A model generated the notes under the pieces. That model did not search any database. It was not told where the DNA came from and worked only from the letters and a program-made list of their open reading frames with translations. From positions 897,936 to 961,935 of the forward strand of contig LNDP01000023.1 of assembly GCA_001464665.1 (NCBI GenBank): DNA of 64,000 nt, given 5' to 3'. Origin of the DNA: Acidobacteria bacterium Ga0074141 (GTDB lineage: Bacteria; Acidobacteriota; Blastocatellia; Pyrinomonadales; Pyrinomonadaceae). Shown piece after piece: positions 44,108-59,242 of the stretch (position 1 is its first letter; each line of letters opens with the position of its first letter). A program made the translations under genes and the position numbers.

Positions 44108-45103
44108 TCAGCTTTTCTTTTGTTTGAGTGTCCGGATCGTTTCTTGTATCTTTTCGCGGTTCGCGGCATCCGGCCTATACTTTAAGAATAGCTCAAGTTC
44201 TTTAGCTGCTTCGGCGTACTCTTTCTTATCGTTCAAGACTCGGGCAAGTTGCCAATGGATCTCAGGCACACCTTCACCTGCAACTTTTGCCGCCTCCTTG
44301 ATCGAACGAAAGGCATCATCTAATTTTCCTTGCGCATGATAGGCGATCCCTAACCAGAGGTGAGCATTAGCCGATCCATTGTCAATCGCTACCGCCTCTT
44401 TGAAACGGGCCGCGGCATCGTCAGTTCTTCCTAGCCGAAATGCTGAAAGTCCGACCCCGAAGGTGCTCGAAAAACTGCGGGGGTTCACAGTTAACGCCTT
44501 TGTCAAAAGAACGTAAGCAGCCTCGTACTCCGCCCGATTTAAGTACTCATTCCCAAGTGTATCTAGCGCAAGAAAGTAATCCGGAAATGCCTCTATCGAT
44601 CGTTTGATCTTATCCAAACCCTCTTTATCCTTTTTATTCTCGAGATCGTTCAGCCCGGCTTCATACAAGGTGCGAGCTTCGGACGGCACCTCCTGAGCAT
44701 ATACGACAGCCGGAGCCTTCAAGGGAGCACTTCTGGGCTTTTTCGCTCGAAGATAGATATCGACATGCTCTGAAGCTACCCCGCGTCCGGCCACCGCAGA
44801 GACTGGGATCAATGCGATAGACACTGACTGCTCTTCGTAGTTCGTGCCGGAATTCAGCACCTTTATGACATACCTGCCCGACGGGAGTCCCGCGAAATTG
44901 AACATCCCCACGCCGTTTGTGCGAACACGGCTAAGGGTTGAGTAGAAATCATTCTGTAGCTCAACATAGACATCTGCCAGCGGCCGGCGAGATTCATCGA
45001 AGACGAACCCCGATATTCGATTCCGATCCTGACCGTATGATTCCGAGGTTCCAAAAGAAAGGATGGCGACAGCGACGACGAAAAAAAGTCCTATTTTCTG
45101 CAT
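44108..45103 (-). CDS. Exported TPR protein with N-terminal carboxypeptidase-regulatory domain
   Basis: 331 residues. The signal peptide (about 1-24) is followed by a beta-sandwich domain (about 28-125, GFVFDESRRPLADVYVEL, then GMFNFAGLPSGRYVIKVL). About five TPR units come next (140-325, for example ALDTLGNEYLNRAEYEAAYVLLTKAL and AHLWLGIAYHAQGKLDDAF). It should be periplasmic or surface exposed and act as a binding scaffold. A GGGGG lies about 6 bases before the ATG at 45103. It is monocistronic, head-to-head with the HD-domain gene. Confidence 0.85.
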   Translation of the reverse strand: MQKIGLFFVVAVAILSFGTSESYGQDRNRISGFVFDESRRPLADVYVELQNDFYSTLSRVRTNGVGMFNFAGLPSGRYVIKVLNSGTNYEEQSVSIALIPVSAVAGRGVASEHVDIYLRAKKPRSAPLKAPAVVYAQEVPSEARTLYEAGLNDLENKKDKEGLDKIKRSIEAFPDYFLALDTLGNEYLNRAEYEAAYVLLTKALTVNPRSFSSTFGVGLSAFRLGRTDDAAARFKEAVAIDNGSANAHLWLGIAYHAQGKLDDAFRSIKEAAKVAGEGVPEIHWQLARVLNDKKEYAEAAKELELFLKYRPDAANREKIQETIRTLKQKKS

Positions 45104-45153
45104 ATGACCCCCGAGATAGTAACTATGTGCGCTAGAGAAACTGTTGACGTCCG

Positions 45154-45159
45154 ATTATA
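45154..45159 (-). promoter_or_regulatory. Possible -10 element of the TPR gene
   Basis: On the minus strand this reads TATAAT, about 51 bases before the ATG at 45103. A weak -35-like ATGGCA lies about 18 bases further upstream. Confidence 0.3.
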
Positions 45160-45211
45160 CTCGTATTCGAACAATACTGCCATCATTTTTTGAGTCACTG
45201 CCGACTTTGTC

Positions 45212-46507
45212 GTGGAGAATGCCTTGCTCGAAAGAATTTACCGCGATCCGGTCCATAATATTATTCGCGTCCGTGGCGATGAGCCGGACGGGCGGCTGAT
45301 CATTCGCCTGATCGATACGCCCGAGTTTCAGCGGCTGCGGCGGGTGCGGCAGCTTGGGCTTGCCCATTTTGCCTATCAGGGAGCCGAGCACTCGCGCTTC
45401 ACACATAGCCTCGGGGCTTATCATCTCGCCTCGCGGATCATCTGGCGGCTCGGCGAGAAATACCCTATCGAGCCCGCCGACCGCACGGCCGTTCTTGCCG
45501 CAACGCTGCTCCATGACGTCGGCCACGGGGCCTTCTCGCACGTCATTGAATCGATCCTCGGTTTTCATCACGAGGACTTCACGGTCGAATGCGTCCTGAG
45601 CAGCGATACCGAAGTCGGCCATGTACTTCGCGAAGCTGACCCGGAACTTCCCGGCCGCGTCGCCGCGATCATTCAGGGAACGTTTCGCCCGATGGCACTT
45701 GCCCAGCTCGTATCATCGCAGCTCGATGTCGATCGGATGGATTATCTCCTTCGCGATTCGCTAATGACCGGCGTCAAGTACGGCGTTTACGACCTCGAGT
45801 GGATCGTGAAATCACTTGAGATCAACGCGGGTGAGGACCAGCTTTACGTCTCGGCTCCTGGCATTTACGCGGTCGAGGATTACTTGCAGGCCCGGTATTA
45901 TATGTTCCGCCAGGTCTATTTTCACCGGACCTTGCGTGCAGCGGAGATGATCCTAAAGTCGCTGCTCCGCCGTGCCCTCAAAGTCTTTGCCGAGGGCGGC
46001 GACATCTGGTTCGCGAGCGGGACGCCATTTGAAAAGATACTCGCCGGAAAGAAGCTTTCGCTCCAAGAGCATCTCGCGATCGACGATTCGGACTTCATTT
46101 TTCACGTAAAGCAATGGCAGCGTTCTGCCGATACGGTGCTTGCGGATCTTGCCTTTCGGTTCCTGAATCGGCGACTTTTCAAGGCGCTCGACCTCGATAT
46201 GCCGGAGGCCGAACGGATAGAATTTGTTGAGCGATCCCGCGAGGCGATCGCCGCCGCTGGGCTCGACCCCGAGTACTACCTTCTTGAGGACACGGGCGGT
46301 GACATCGAGCATAATTTTTACACCGCCGATTCGTCACGGCCAAAGAACCTGATCTACGTTGAGGACGGATACGCCCGTCCGCAGATCCGCGAGATCTCCG
46401 AGGTCAGCTCGGCTGTCCGCGGGCTTCAGCAGGGCTACCGCATCCATCGGCTCTGCTTCCCAGATGAACTCCGCCGCGAGATCGCCGATCTTTACCATCG
46501 CCGATGA
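45212..46507 (+). CDS. HD-domain phosphohydrolase (dNTP triphosphohydrolase-like)
   Basis: 431 residues. The N-terminal half carries the HD metal-binding signature: His in EHSRFTHSLG, the His-Asp pair in LLHDVGHGAFSH, and a later Asp in LDVDRMDYLLRDS. The opening RDPVHNIIRV and the overall order are those of the SAMHD1/dGTPase-like HD family (YdhJ-type). The likely reaction is hydrolysis of nucleotides or of other phosphoesters. The substrate is unverified. The start is a GTG at 45212. It overlaps the following TonB-C gene by 4 bp (ATGA), which implies translational coupling. Confidence 0.9.
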   Translation: MENALLERIYRDPVHNIIRVRGDEPDGRLIIRLIDTPEFQRLRRVRQLGLAHFAYQGAEHSRFTHSLGAYHLASRIIWRLGEKYPIEPADRTAVLAATLLHDVGHGAFSHVIESILGFHHEDFTVECVLSSDTEVGHVLREADPELPGRVAAIIQGTFRPMALAQLVSSQLDVDRMDYLLRDSLMTGVKYGVYDLEWIVKSLEINAGEDQLYVSAPGIYAVEDYLQARYYMFRQVYFHRTLRAAEMILKSLLRRALKVFAEGGDIWFASGTPFEKILAGKKLSLQEHLAIDDSDFIFHVKQWQRSADTVLADLAFRFLNRRLFKALDLDMPEAERIEFVERSREAIAAAGLDPEYYLLEDTGGDIEHNFYTADSSRPKNLIYVEDGYARPQIREISEVSSAVRGLQQGYRIHRLCFPDELRREIADLYHRR

Positions 46508-47355
46508 CTTCACGCCGCACATCTCTTGCCGCCATTTTTCTCGCGATATGTTTCGCCGCGGTGCCGAGCTTTGCGGCACGCTTTGCGGTGATCGCACCGG
46601 ACAAGAGCGAGCTTTCGGCCCGGCTTGCGGACGGCGTTATCACAACACTCGGAACCGATGCGGTCGACAGGCTTGCGGCCGAGACGGCGTTCGGCACGCT
46701 CGGTATTGAGACACCGTTCAATCAAACTGCCGAGGACGCCCGGCGAGCGGGCCGCGTCATCGGAGTGGACATCATTGGTTTGATACAGGCCGAGATCATA
46801 AGACGCAGTGCGTTCGGCCGCGACCGTTATTTTGAAGCGGCGGCGGCGGTTTATGTCGTAAGTGCTCGGACCGGCCGGCTTGCCGGGTGGTTCCTCGTAT
46901 CGGCTGAAGAGGATTCGGAAAATTTGGCGGCGGAAAGTCTACTCGCTCGCTCGAAAGAGATCGCCGCCCGCATCCGCGAGAGCGGTTCGATCGCGGTTCG
47001 GGAAGACACATCGCTTGACTCTTATGATGAGATCGAGGGACTTGTCGTAATTGACACACCGTCCGCCAAGGGCGTTCGCCCGCCGATGCCCTATCGCCGC
47101 CTTCGGCCGGAATATACGGTCGAAGCTTCGCGTTTCCGGCTCCAGGCGACGGTCGATGCCGAGGTTGATATTGACGCCGAGGGCCGCGTCGCCCGGATCG
47201 AATTCACCCGTTGGGCCGGTTATGGCCTCGAGGCCTCGGTCGAAAGGGCCATCCGAGCGATGAACTGGCGGCCCGGCGAGCGCGACGGCAAGCCATTGCC
47301 CGCACGCGTGCTCCTGCGTTACAATTTTACGAAAGTCGAACGCGAAGAACCCTGA
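46504..47355 (+). CDS. Exported protein with TonB C-terminal domain
   Basis: 283 residues: signal peptide (MTSRRTSLAAIFLAICFAAVPSFA), a middle alpha/beta domain (about 25-165), and a C-terminal TonB-like domain (about 200-280). The latter has RLQATVDAEVDIDAEGRVARIEF and ASVERAIRAMNWRPGERDGKPLPARVLL. As with the protein at 7091, there is no anchor of the usual TonB type and no exbBD nearby. The 4-bp overlap with the HD gene suggests that their products are made together, although one is cytoplasmic and the other exported. Confidence 0.75.
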   Translation: MTSRRTSLAAIFLAICFAAVPSFAARFAVIAPDKSELSARLADGVITTLGTDAVDRLAAETAFGTLGIETPFNQTAEDARRAGRVIGVDIIGLIQAEIIRRSAFGRDRYFEAAAAVYVVSARTGRLAGWFLVSAEEDSENLAAESLLARSKEIAARIRESGSIAVREDTSLDSYDEIEGLVVIDTPSAKGVRPPMPYRRLRPEYTVEASRFRLQATVDAEVDIDAEGRVARIEFTRWAGYGLEASVERAIRAMNWRPGERDGKPLPARVLLRYNFTKVEREEP

Positions 47356-47412
47356 TGCCTCATTCGCGGGCTTTCTGAGGGTCTTCCAAAGAATCGCTAC
47401 AGCCTGCTCTCC

Positions 47413-48159
47413 ATGAATCACATTCGAGCCATAATTCGTTTCGTGCTTTTCGTCGTTGCCTCGTTCGGCATTTATTACGCGTGGTGGATCTCGTCTTTCT
47501 TCATTCCAAACAAAATATACTGGCGGCAATTGGCATTTAGCCTTTGGTCGCGGGCGTTCATCCGCATCGCCGGAGTTCGGCTTAATGTGATCGGCGAGCC
47601 GCCGACAGCGCCCTTTTTTCTCGCTGCAAATCACCTCGGCTATGCTGATATACCGATACTGCGGGCGGCGGCAAGCGGCGTTTTTGTCGCAAAGCACGAC
47701 CTGGCCGATTGGTTTCTCGCCGGGCGAATGATGCGCGATATGGGAATGGTCTTTATCAACCGCGGCAATCGGCGGGATATTCCGCGAGCGGGCGGGGCGA
47801 TCATTGATCGACTTTCAGGCGGCGAAGGCATTATCGTCTTTCCCGAAGGCACGAGCACGAAGGGCGAAGAGGTGCTTCCCTTCCGGTCGTCTTTTTTTGA
47901 GTTTGCGGCCAAAAGCGACGTGCCGGTCTCATATGCCGCGATCAGCTATCGCACGCCCGAGGGCGAAGGCCCGGCGAGCGACTACATCTGCTGGTGGGAC
48001 GATACGCCGTTTCTCAAGCATATGTTGCGGATGTTTTCGCTATCGGGATACGAGGCAACGGTCGTCTTCGGCTCGGAGCCGATCATCCGGACCGACCGAA
48101 AGGAACTTGCCGGCGAGCTTCACCGAAAGGTCGAGCAAAGCTTTATCCCGGTCCTTTAG
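47413..48159 (+). CDS. plsC: 1-acyl-sn-glycerol-3-phosphate acyltransferase
   Basis: 248 residues, typical PlsC length. One N-terminal membrane helix (about 6-30) is followed by the acyltransferase motifs NHLGYAD (His74 and Asp79, HX4D), GMVFINRGNR and FPEGTSTKG. It makes phosphatidic acid from lysophosphatidic acid at the inner membrane. This is the second acyltransferase in the window. The protein at 20189 is the longer, GPAT-like one. No clear ribosome-binding site is seen before the ATG at 47413. It follows the TonB-C gene by 57 bp. Confidence 0.9.
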   Translation: MNHIRAIIRFVLFVVASFGIYYAWWISSFFIPNKIYWRQLAFSLWSRAFIRIAGVRLNVIGEPPTAPFFLAANHLGYADIPILRAAASGVFVAKHDLADWFLAGRMMRDMGMVFINRGNRRDIPRAGGAIIDRLSGGEGIIVFPEGTSTKGEEVLPFRSSFFEFAAKSDVPVSYAAISYRTPEGEGPASDYICWWDDTPFLKHMLRMFSLSGYEATVVFGSEPIIRTDRKELAGELHRKVEQSFIPVL

Positions 48160-48231
48160 GTCAGAAAGCCGAAACCGTTTGGCTTTCGCCCGCGTATTTA
48201 TTTGCAAATCTGGCTATTTCAGGAGATATCT

Positions 48232-50256
48232 ATGTTCACTCGACCCTTGCGTACAGTGCTCGCATTTGCCGTGGCCTTCAGTTTCTCGGTAAGTGCATTT
48301 GCGGACGTTCCGGCCTTTGACCCCTCGCGGATGGACCGAAGCGTTTCACCCTGCAACGACTTTTACCAATACGTCAATGGCAACTGGCTGCGGACGACCG
48401 AGATCCCGGCGGCCGAAGCTCGGTGGGGTACATTCAACATCCTCGGCGAACGAAATAATGAGATCTTGCGTGAAGTGCTTGAGACCGCCTCGGCAGCAAA
48501 GGCACGGGCAGGAAGCGATCAACAATTGATCGGCGATTTCTACACGACCTGCATGGATGAAGAGGCGATCGAGCGAGCCGGCATTTCGCCCATCCGGCCG
48601 ATGCTCGGCCAGATCGCGGCAATGCGTTCCACGGCCGACGTCCGCCGACAGCTCGCTATGCTTCACAACGCCGGGATTCCGTCGATCTATGGCTTCGGTG
48701 CGGGCCCGGACCTTAAGGACTCGAACGCCGTTATCATCAATGCCAATCAGGGCGGGCTAAGCTTGCCAAACCGCGATTACTATACGAATACGGATGCGAA
48801 GACCATCGAGACGCGTCGCAAGTTCGTCGAGCACGTGGCGAAGATGTTCGAGCTAATGGGCGACGAACCCGCGCAGGCAAAGGCGAATGCGAACACGGTA
48901 ATGCTGCTGCAAACGGCCCTCGCGAATGCTTCGCTTACCCCCATTGAGCTCCGGAACCCGGATAATCGATACAACATGGTTACGCTCGCTGAGGCTGAAA
49001 AGGCGGCTCCGAATGTCGCATGGGCAAGCTATATGCGTGCCCGCGGGATCGCTCCGGAAAGGCGTTTCAATATGGCACCGGCGAAATTCTTTGACGCCGT
49101 CAATTCGATGATGACGGAAACACCGGTTAGAGACTGGCAGACCTATTTCCGCTGGATGCTGGTCAACTCGGCTGCCCCGTCGCTTTCGAAAGATTTTCGC
49201 GACGCGAATTTCGAATTCTATGGCCGCTATCTGAGCGGACAGAAAGAACAGCAGCCGCGTTGGCGTACATGCGTGCAGACCGTGAACGGCGTTCTCGGCG
49301 AGGCACTCGGGATGGAATATGCCCGCCGCGAATTTAAGCCCGAGGCAAAGGCGAGGATGGACGAGCTGATCGACAACTTGATGGTCGCGATGAAAAGCCG
49401 CATCGACAACCTCGAATGGATGAGCCCGGCGACAAAGCAGGAAGCACAAACGAAGCTCTCAACCTTTAAGCGAAAGATCGGCTATCCGGACAACCTTCGC
49501 GGCTACAAGGGGCTGAGGGTCGGCCGTGCGTCATTTGCCGGCAATGTTTTAACGGCGAACCGCTTTCAGGTCCGCCGCAATTTTGAGGATCTTGGAAAGC
49601 CGCGTGATAAGACGCGGTGGGGCTTTACGCCCTCTACAGTCAATGCGTCCTATTCGCCGGTCAACAACGAGATCACGTTCCCGGCCGGTATTCTGCAGCC
49701 GCCTTTCTTTAACTTCACGGCCGACGATGCCGTTAATTATGGTGCGATCGGCGGCGTTATCGGCCACGAGATCACCCATGGCTTTGACGACCAGGGCAGC
49801 CGGTTCGACTCCGAGGGCAACCTAAAAATGTGGTGGACCTCGACCGACCGTGCGCAGTTTGAAGAGCGGGCGGCGTGCCTGATCAAGCAGTGGGATGAAT
49901 ACGAGGTGCAGCCAGGGCTCTTTATGCAAGGACGCCTTGCTCTCGGCGAGAATATCGGTGACTTCGCCGGGCTAAGTGTTGCTTGGGATGCATTTATGCG
50001 TTCGCTGGAGGGGAAGCCAAAGCCCACCGAGATCGACGGCTTTACGCCCGAGCAGCGATTCTTCCTCGGTTGGGGACAGATCTGGGCATCAAAATACACA
50101 CCCGAAGCAGAACGGCGGCAGGTACAGACCGGCCCGCATTCGCTGCCGAAATGGCGTGTCAACGGGCCGCTCTCGAACATGCCGCAGTTCCAGCAGGCGT
50201 TCAGTTGCTCGACCGGACAACCGATGGTCCGGGCGAACCGCTGTTCGATCTGGTAG
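48232..50256 (+). CDS. pepO: M13 family (neprilysin-like) zinc metallopeptidase
   Basis: 674 residues. After a signal peptide (MFTRPLRTVLAFAVAFSFSVSAFA) comes the full M13 layout, starting MDRSVSPCNDFYQYVNGNW. Zinc ligands are His512 and His516 in GHEITH, with catalytic Glu513. The third ligand, Glu573, and the motif Asp577 lie in GENIGD. The substrate-binding NASYSPVNNEI and the C-terminal CxxW-like CSIW ending are also family features. It cleaves peptides outside the cytoplasm. AGGAG precedes the ATG at 48232 by 7 bases. An earlier ATG at 48202 has no such site. Confidence 0.95.
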   Translation: MFTRPLRTVLAFAVAFSFSVSAFADVPAFDPSRMDRSVSPCNDFYQYVNGNWLRTTEIPAAEARWGTFNILGERNNEILREVLETASAAKARAGSDQQLIGDFYTTCMDEEAIERAGISPIRPMLGQIAAMRSTADVRRQLAMLHNAGIPSIYGFGAGPDLKDSNAVIINANQGGLSLPNRDYYTNTDAKTIETRRKFVEHVAKMFELMGDEPAQAKANANTVMLLQTALANASLTPIELRNPDNRYNMVTLAEAEKAAPNVAWASYMRARGIAPERRFNMAPAKFFDAVNSMMTETPVRDWQTYFRWMLVNSAAPSLSKDFRDANFEFYGRYLSGQKEQQPRWRTCVQTVNGVLGEALGMEYARREFKPEAKARMDELIDNLMVAMKSRIDNLEWMSPATKQEAQTKLSTFKRKIGYPDNLRGYKGLRVGRASFAGNVLTANRFQVRRNFEDLGKPRDKTRWGFTPSTVNASYSPVNNEITFPAGILQPPFFNFTADDAVNYGAIGGVIGHEITHGFDDQGSRFDSEGNLKMWWTSTDRAQFEERAACLIKQWDEYEVQPGLFMQGRLALGENIGDFAGLSVAWDAFMRSLEGKPKPTEIDGFTPEQRFFLGWGQIWASKYTPEAERRQVQTGPHSLPKWRVNGPLSNMPQFQQAFSCSTGQPMVRANRCSIW

Positions 50257-50298
50257 GCGATCAGAAGGGCCAGTTTCCGGACTCGCCTCGATCTAAGC

Positions 50299-50335
50299 AA
50301 AAAGCCCCGACGCTCAAAACGCCGGGGCTTTTCTT
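50299..50335. terminator. Bidirectional intrinsic terminator between pepO and rpoC
   Basis: AAAAGCCCCG and CGGGGCTTTT arms (with a loop of about 13 bases) followed by TCTTTT on the right and A5 on the left. It ends the M13 peptidase gene on the plus strand and the whole tuf-rpoC cluster on the minus strand. Confidence 0.9.
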
Positions 50336-50367
50336 TTGGTTAACTGAACCGTGCGGGCGAAAAGCGA

Positions 50368-54666
<4,299 letters not shown>

Positions 54667-54678
54667 TTTATCTCCGTA

Positions 54679-54786
54679 AGTCTAGACAGTCTGGACAGTC
54701 TAGGAAGTCTAGGAAGCTTGGAAGTCTGCTGCTATTGACACCTAGTTCTTCCTAGACTGTCTAGACTTCCAAGACCTTCTCGACTG
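54679..54786. repeat. Nonamer-repeat hairpin in the rpoB-rpoC spacer
   Basis: The left arm is a run of 9-base units: AGTCTAGAC, AGTCTGGAC, AGTCTAGGA twice, then AGCTTGGA and AGTCTGCTG. The right arm is CCTAGACTG, TCTAGACTT, CCAAGACCT, TCTCGACTG (54751-54786), the reverse complement of the same kind of unit. The arms flank a core of about 20 bases. Together they fill nearly the whole spacer and end one base from the rpoB stop codon. Confidence 0.85.
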
Positions 54787-54787
54787 A

Positions 54788-57700
54788 TTAATCAACTCCG
54801 ACCAAAGTATCGACACCGGCGACGACGGCTTCGGGGTCGATCATGTCCTCGGTCATCAGCTCAACATCAAGGCACAGCGACTGCAGTTCGCGGACAAGCA
54901 CGTTGAACGATTCCGGAATGCCGGGTTCGAAATCCGAAACACCCTTTACGATCGTCTCGTAGATCTTCGACCTTCCGGCCACATCGTCCGATTTGCAGGT
55001 CAGCAGTTCCTGAAGGATATGGGCGGCACCGTAAGCCTCAAGTGCCCAGACCTCCATCTCACCGAACCGCTGTCCGCCAAACTGTGCCTTACCACCAAGC
55101 GGCTGCTGTGTGATCAGCGAATACGGCCCGATCGAGCGGGCGTGGATCTTGTCGTCCACAAGGTGCGAGAGCTTGAGCATATATATGTACCCGACGGTCA
55201 CCTTCTGCTCGAACACCTCGCCCGTAAGCCCGTCATAGAGCCGCGTCTTGCCCGAGGGTCCGACCGAATTCGGCAGGTTAAGGTCATCGAACTTATCGTT
55301 CGCCTGCTTGATGTATTCCTTGATCTCCGCCTCGCTTGCTCCGTCAAAAACGGGGGTCGCGAAGTGGAACCCGAGCACGCGGGCTGCCCATCCGAGATGG
55401 GTTTCAAGGATCTGCCCGACGTTCATACGCGAGGGCACACCAAGCGGATTGAGCACGATCTCGACCGGCGTTCCATCGGGGAGATACGGCATATCCTCTT
55501 CCGGCAGGATGCGGGCGATGACGCCCTTGTTACCATGGCGGCCGGCCATCTTGTCGCCGACCGAAAGCTTTCGCTTCATCGCGACAAAGACCTTGACCAT
55601 CTTGATAACGCCCGGCGGCAGTTCGTCGCCCTGCTTCAGCTTGGTGATCTTCTCGTCATAGATGTCCGAGAGGATGCTGATCTGGCGTTCGGTCCGCTGT
55701 TCGTATTCCTTGACCTCGCTTTTGATATCAATGTTGCCCGCTGCGACCTCTGCCGTCTTGAGCACCTTGAGCGGAATGGTCTTGAGCGTTTCGCGGTCAA
55801 GGGCCGTTCCCTTTTTGAGAATGACTTCCTTGTCCTCCGTCAGATCCTTCGTCAGCTTGCGGCCATCGAATAGCTCACTGATACGCTCGTCACGCTGCTC
55901 CTGCAGGATGCGGATCTCGTCCTCAAGGTCGCGGCGGAGAGCGTCTTCCTGCATTCCCTCGATATCGAGGCTTCGCTGGTCTTTCTCCTGGCCCTTGCGG
56001 GTGAAGACCTGAACGTCAACGACCGTTCCGTCAATGCCCGGCGGGCAGGTGAGCGAAGCGTCCTTAACATCGCCGGCCTTTTCGCCAAAGATCGCCCGAA
56101 GAAGTTTTTCTTCAGCGGTCAATTGGGTCTCGCCCTTCGGCGTTACCTTTCCGACCAGGATCGAGCCCGGCTTGACCTGAGCACCGATACGGATAACGCC
56201 CGATTCATCAAGGTCGCGAAGCATATTTTCGCCGACGTTGGGAATATCGCGGGTGATTTCCTCAGGGCCAAGCTTTGTGTCACGCGCCTCGATCTCAAGC
56301 TCCTCGATATGGATCGACGTATAGTAGTCGTCCTTAACGAGCCGCTCGGAGACGAGGATCGCGTCCTCAAAGTTGTATCCGCGCCATGGCATAAATGCCA
56401 CCAGCACGTTTCGGCCGAGAGCAAGCTCGCCGCGGTCTGTACACGGCCCGTCGGCGACGACCTGGCCCTTGCGGACGCGTTCGCCAACCTGGACGATCGG
56501 CCGCTGGTTGATACACGTGTTCTGGTTCGAACGCGTGAACTTGACCAGCGAATAGATATCGGCCGTCACCTCACGTGAGATGGTGCCGTCAACGTTATGG
56601 TCAGCCTTAACGATGATGCGTTCTGAATCGACATAATCGACCACGCCGTCACGTTTTGCGATGACGACAGCGCCCGAGTCGCGAGCGGCGATCCGCTCCA
56701 TTCCGGTACCGACATAAGGAGCCTCAGCACGAAGCAGCGGCACCGACTGACGTTGCATGTTCGAGCCCATGAGAGCTCGGTTAGCGTCGTCGTTCTCAAG
56801 GAACGGAATAAGCGAAGCGGCGACCGAAACGAGCTGCTTCGGCGAGACGTCCATATACTGGATCTCGTCGCGATCGGCCGTGATGAACTCGCCGCGGCGG
56901 CGGGCCGCATTGCGTTCATTGACGATAGCGCCCTTGGCGTCGAGCTCAATATTCGCCTGTCCGATGACGTAGCGATCTTCTTCCCAAGCCGTCAGGTAGA
57001 ACGGGAAGGGCTCAAACACTGCTTCCTTTCCGCCTTCCTTTGCAACCTTTTTGTTAGCCTTCTCGACCGCCTCTTGCGGAACGTGCTCGTGCGGCTTGAA
57101 CGGCGTATCGCCGCCATTGTAAACCCTCACGTATTCGACCACGCGGCCTTCCTCGACCTTTCGGTAAGGCGACTCGATGAAGCCAAACTCATTGATCCGG
57201 GCAAAGCACGAAAGCGACGAGATGAGGCCGATGTTCGGGCCTTCAGGCGTCTCGATCGGACAGATGCGGCCATAGTGAGTCGGGTGGACGTCGCGAACCT
57301 CAAATCCGGCACGCTCACGCGAGAGTCCGCCCGGCCCGAGAGCCGAAAGACGACGCTTGTGCGTAATTTCGGAGAGCGGGTTCGTTTGGTCCATGAACTG
57401 CGAAAGCTGCGATGAACCGAAGAACTCGCGAACCGCGGCCGTTACCGGCTTAGCGTTGACGAGGTCGCGCGGCATCGTGGTGAACATGTCTTGCTGGATC
57501 GACATCTTCTCCTTGATCGCACGCTCCATCCGCTCAAGGCCGATGCGGAACTGATTCTCAAGCAACTCACCGACCGCGCGGACGCGGCGGTTGCCGAGGT
57601 GGTCGATGTCGTCCTGCGAATAGTGATCGCTGTCCCTCTTCATCCGAAGAAGGTAGTTGACGACTTCGATGAAATCTTTTGCTTCGAGAAGCGGATCGTC

Positions 57701-59242
57701 AATACGGTCGCGCTCCGGTCGGCCCATTTTGATATTGAACTTCAGCCGCCCGACCCGCGAGAGGTCGAACCGGCGCGCATCGAAGAACATCCCTTCAAGC
57801 AGGTGATAAGCCGTCGGGACGGTCGGCGGATCGCCGGGCCGCATCTTACGGTAGATCTCAAGCAGCGCATCGACCGGCTTATTGATCGAGTCCTTTTTAA
57901 GCGTGTTGGCGATGACCTCGCCGATATCGTCGCCCTTCGGGAAAAAGATCTCGAAGCTGCCGACGCCCTCGTCGATCATCTGCTGAAGCTTTGCCGTTGA
58001 GATCTCGGTGTTCGACTCCATCAGGACCTCGCCGGTCTCGGTGTTGACGATGTCTGCCAGAGCGACCGCTCCTTCGAGGTCTGCGGGGTCGATCTCGACC
58101 CGCGGCGTCTTCAGCTTGCGAAGGTCGGAAAGGGCCGATTTGGTGATCTTCTTGCCGGTGCGGACAACGTCGTCCTTGCCGTCCTTGATGTTCTCGGCGG
58201 CACGCAGCCCAGCGAGGTGCGAGGCACCTTCCTTTTTCACCTTGATATAGACCTTGCCCTTATCGAGCTCGACCTCATCGATGGTGTAAAAGAGCTTCAG
58301 GATATCGGCATTCGTGTATTCGGCGCTCTTGACGACCTCTTCGAGAATGCTGTCCGAGACGGTCTTCATATCGATCTGCGGCGAGAGCCACAGGCCGAGT
58401 GCCCGCAGAAAGATGGTCGCAAGGATCTTTCGCTTGCCGAGCCGTGCATGAAGCAGGCCCTTCTGGTCATACTCAAATTCGACCCAGGAACCGCGGTACG
58501 GAATGATCTTCGCGAGATACTCATCGCGGTCGCCCTTAAAGAAAACGCCCGGCGAGCGATGGAGCTGCGATACGATGACGCGCTCCGTTCCATTGATGAT
58601 GAACGTGCCGTTCTCGGTCATCAGCGGGATCTCGCCAAAGAAGACGTCCTCTTCCTTGATGTCGCGGATGGTCGAGGTTCCCGTTTCCGGGTCCTTATCG
58701 TAAACCGTGAGGCGGATCTTGACCTTAAGCGGAACACTGTACGACATTCCACGCTCTTGGCATTCCTGCTGGTCGTGCTTGTGCTTCAGGCCGACCGGTT
58801 CGCCGCAGTTCGAGCAGAGCTTCGGCCGGACGGCGTTAAAGGTCATACAGCTATTGCAGAGGACCTCGGCCGGGCTGAAAGGGTCGACCTTTATCTTCGA
58901 GCCGCAGTTCTTACAATTGGCACGCAGATGCTCTAGCCCCTCAAGGTTGCCGCACTTGCACTGCCAGTTTCCGATCTGGTATTCGACGTATTCAAGCGTT
59001 GCGGTCTCGCGAAAATCGGTCACCGGAAAGATCGAGCTGAATACGGAATTCAGGCCCGTCTTATCCCGCTCTTCAGGGATCAGGTCCATCTGAAGAAAGC
59101 GGTTGTATGATTCACGCTGAACTTCTATCAGGTTCGGGATCTGAGCCGAGGTCTGGATCTTTGAGAAATCGACGCGTTCGGGGGACTTGCTGGTCCTTAC
59201 CCCGAGACCGACCGAACCTTGTTGTAGCGGATTATTGATCAT
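54788..59242 (-). CDS. rpoB: DNA-directed RNA polymerase subunit beta
   Basis: 1484 residues, with the catalytic beta-subunit regions in order. The rifampicin pocket is [34 protein letters not shown], the following conserved block is [22 protein letters not shown], and the late active-site and switch regions include RHGNKGV and [24 protein letters not shown] zinc-ribbon-like stretch with CKCGN, CKNCGS, CNSC and CSNCGE near residues 90-150 is present, as in several non-proteobacterial RpoB. The ATG at 59242 lacks a strong ribosome-binding site. Transcription enters from rplL through a 412-bp spacer. Confidence 0.99.
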   Translation of the reverse strand: MINNPLQQGSVGLGVRTSKSPERVDFSKIQTSAQIPNLIEVQRESYNRFLQMDLIPEERDKTGLNSVFSSIFPVTDFRETATLEYVEYQIGNWQCKCGNLEGLEHLRANCKNCGSKIKVDPFSPAEVLCNSCMTFNAVRPKLCSNCGEPVGLKHKHDQQECQERGMSYSVPLKVKIRLTVYDKDPETGTSTIRDIKEEDVFFGEIPLMTENGTFIINGTERVIVSQLHRSPGVFFKGDRDEYLAKIIPYRGSWVEFEYDQKGLLHARLGKRKILATIFLRALGLWLSPQIDMKTVSDSILEEVVKSAEYTNADILKLFYTIDEVELDKGKVYIKVKKEGASHLAGLRAAENIKDGKDDVVRTGKKITKSALSDLRKLKTPRVEIDPADLEGAVALADIVNTETGEVLMESNTEISTAKLQQMIDEGVGSFEIFFPKGDDIGEVIANTLKKDSINKPVDALLEIYRKMRPGDPPTVPTAYHLLEGMFFDARRFDLSRVGRLKFNIKMGRPERDRIDDPLLEAKDFIEVVNYLLRMKRDSDHYSQDDIDHLGNRRVRAVGELLENQFRIGLERMERAIKEKMSIQQDMFTTMPRDLVNAKPVTAAVREFFGSSQLSQFMDQTNPLSEITHKRRLSALGPGGLSRERAGFEVRDVHPTHYGRICPIETPEGPNIGLISSLSCFARINEFGFIESPYRKVEEGRVVEYVRVYNGGDTPFKPHEHVPQEAVEKANKKVAKEGGKEAVFEPFPFYLTAWEEDRYVIGQANIELDAKGAIVNERNAARRRGEFITADRDEIQYMDVSPKQLVSVAASLIPFLENDDANRALMGSNMQRQSVPLLRAEAPYVGTGMERIAARDSGAVVIAKRDGVVDYVDSERIIVKADHNVDGTISREVTADIYSLVKFTRSNQNTCINQRPIVQVGERVRKGQVVADGPCTDRGELALGRNVLVAFMPWRGYNFEDAILVSERLVKDDYYTSIHIEELEIEARDTKLGPEEITRDIPNVGENMLRDLDESGVIRIGAQVKPGSILVGKVTPKGETQLTAEEKLLRAIFGEKAGDVKDASLTCPPGIDGTVVDVQVFTRKGQEKDQRSLDIEGMQEDALRRDLEDEIRILQEQRDERISELFDGRKLTKDLTEDKEVILKKGTALDRETLKTIPLKVLKTAEVAAGNIDIKSEVKEYEQRTERQISILSDIYDEKITKLKQGDELPPGVIKMVKVFVAMKRKLSVGDKMAGRHGNKGVIARILPEEDMPYLPDGTPVEIVLNPLGVPSRMNVGQILETHLGWAARVLGFHFATPVFDGASEAEIKEYIKQANDKFDDLNLPNSVGPSGKTRLYDGLTGEVFEQKVTVGYIYMLKLSHLVDDKIHARSIGPYSLITQQPLGGKAQFGGQRFGEMEVWALEAYGAAHILQELLTCKSDDVAGRSKIYETIVKGVSDFEPGIPESFNVLVRELQSLCLDVELMTEDMIDPEAVVAGVDTLVGVD

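Noticed and set aside
54667..54787. Insertion-sequence ends between rpoB and rpoC
   Set aside because: The inverted arms are made of short tandem units with only about 20 bases between them. There is no transposase or flanking target duplication.
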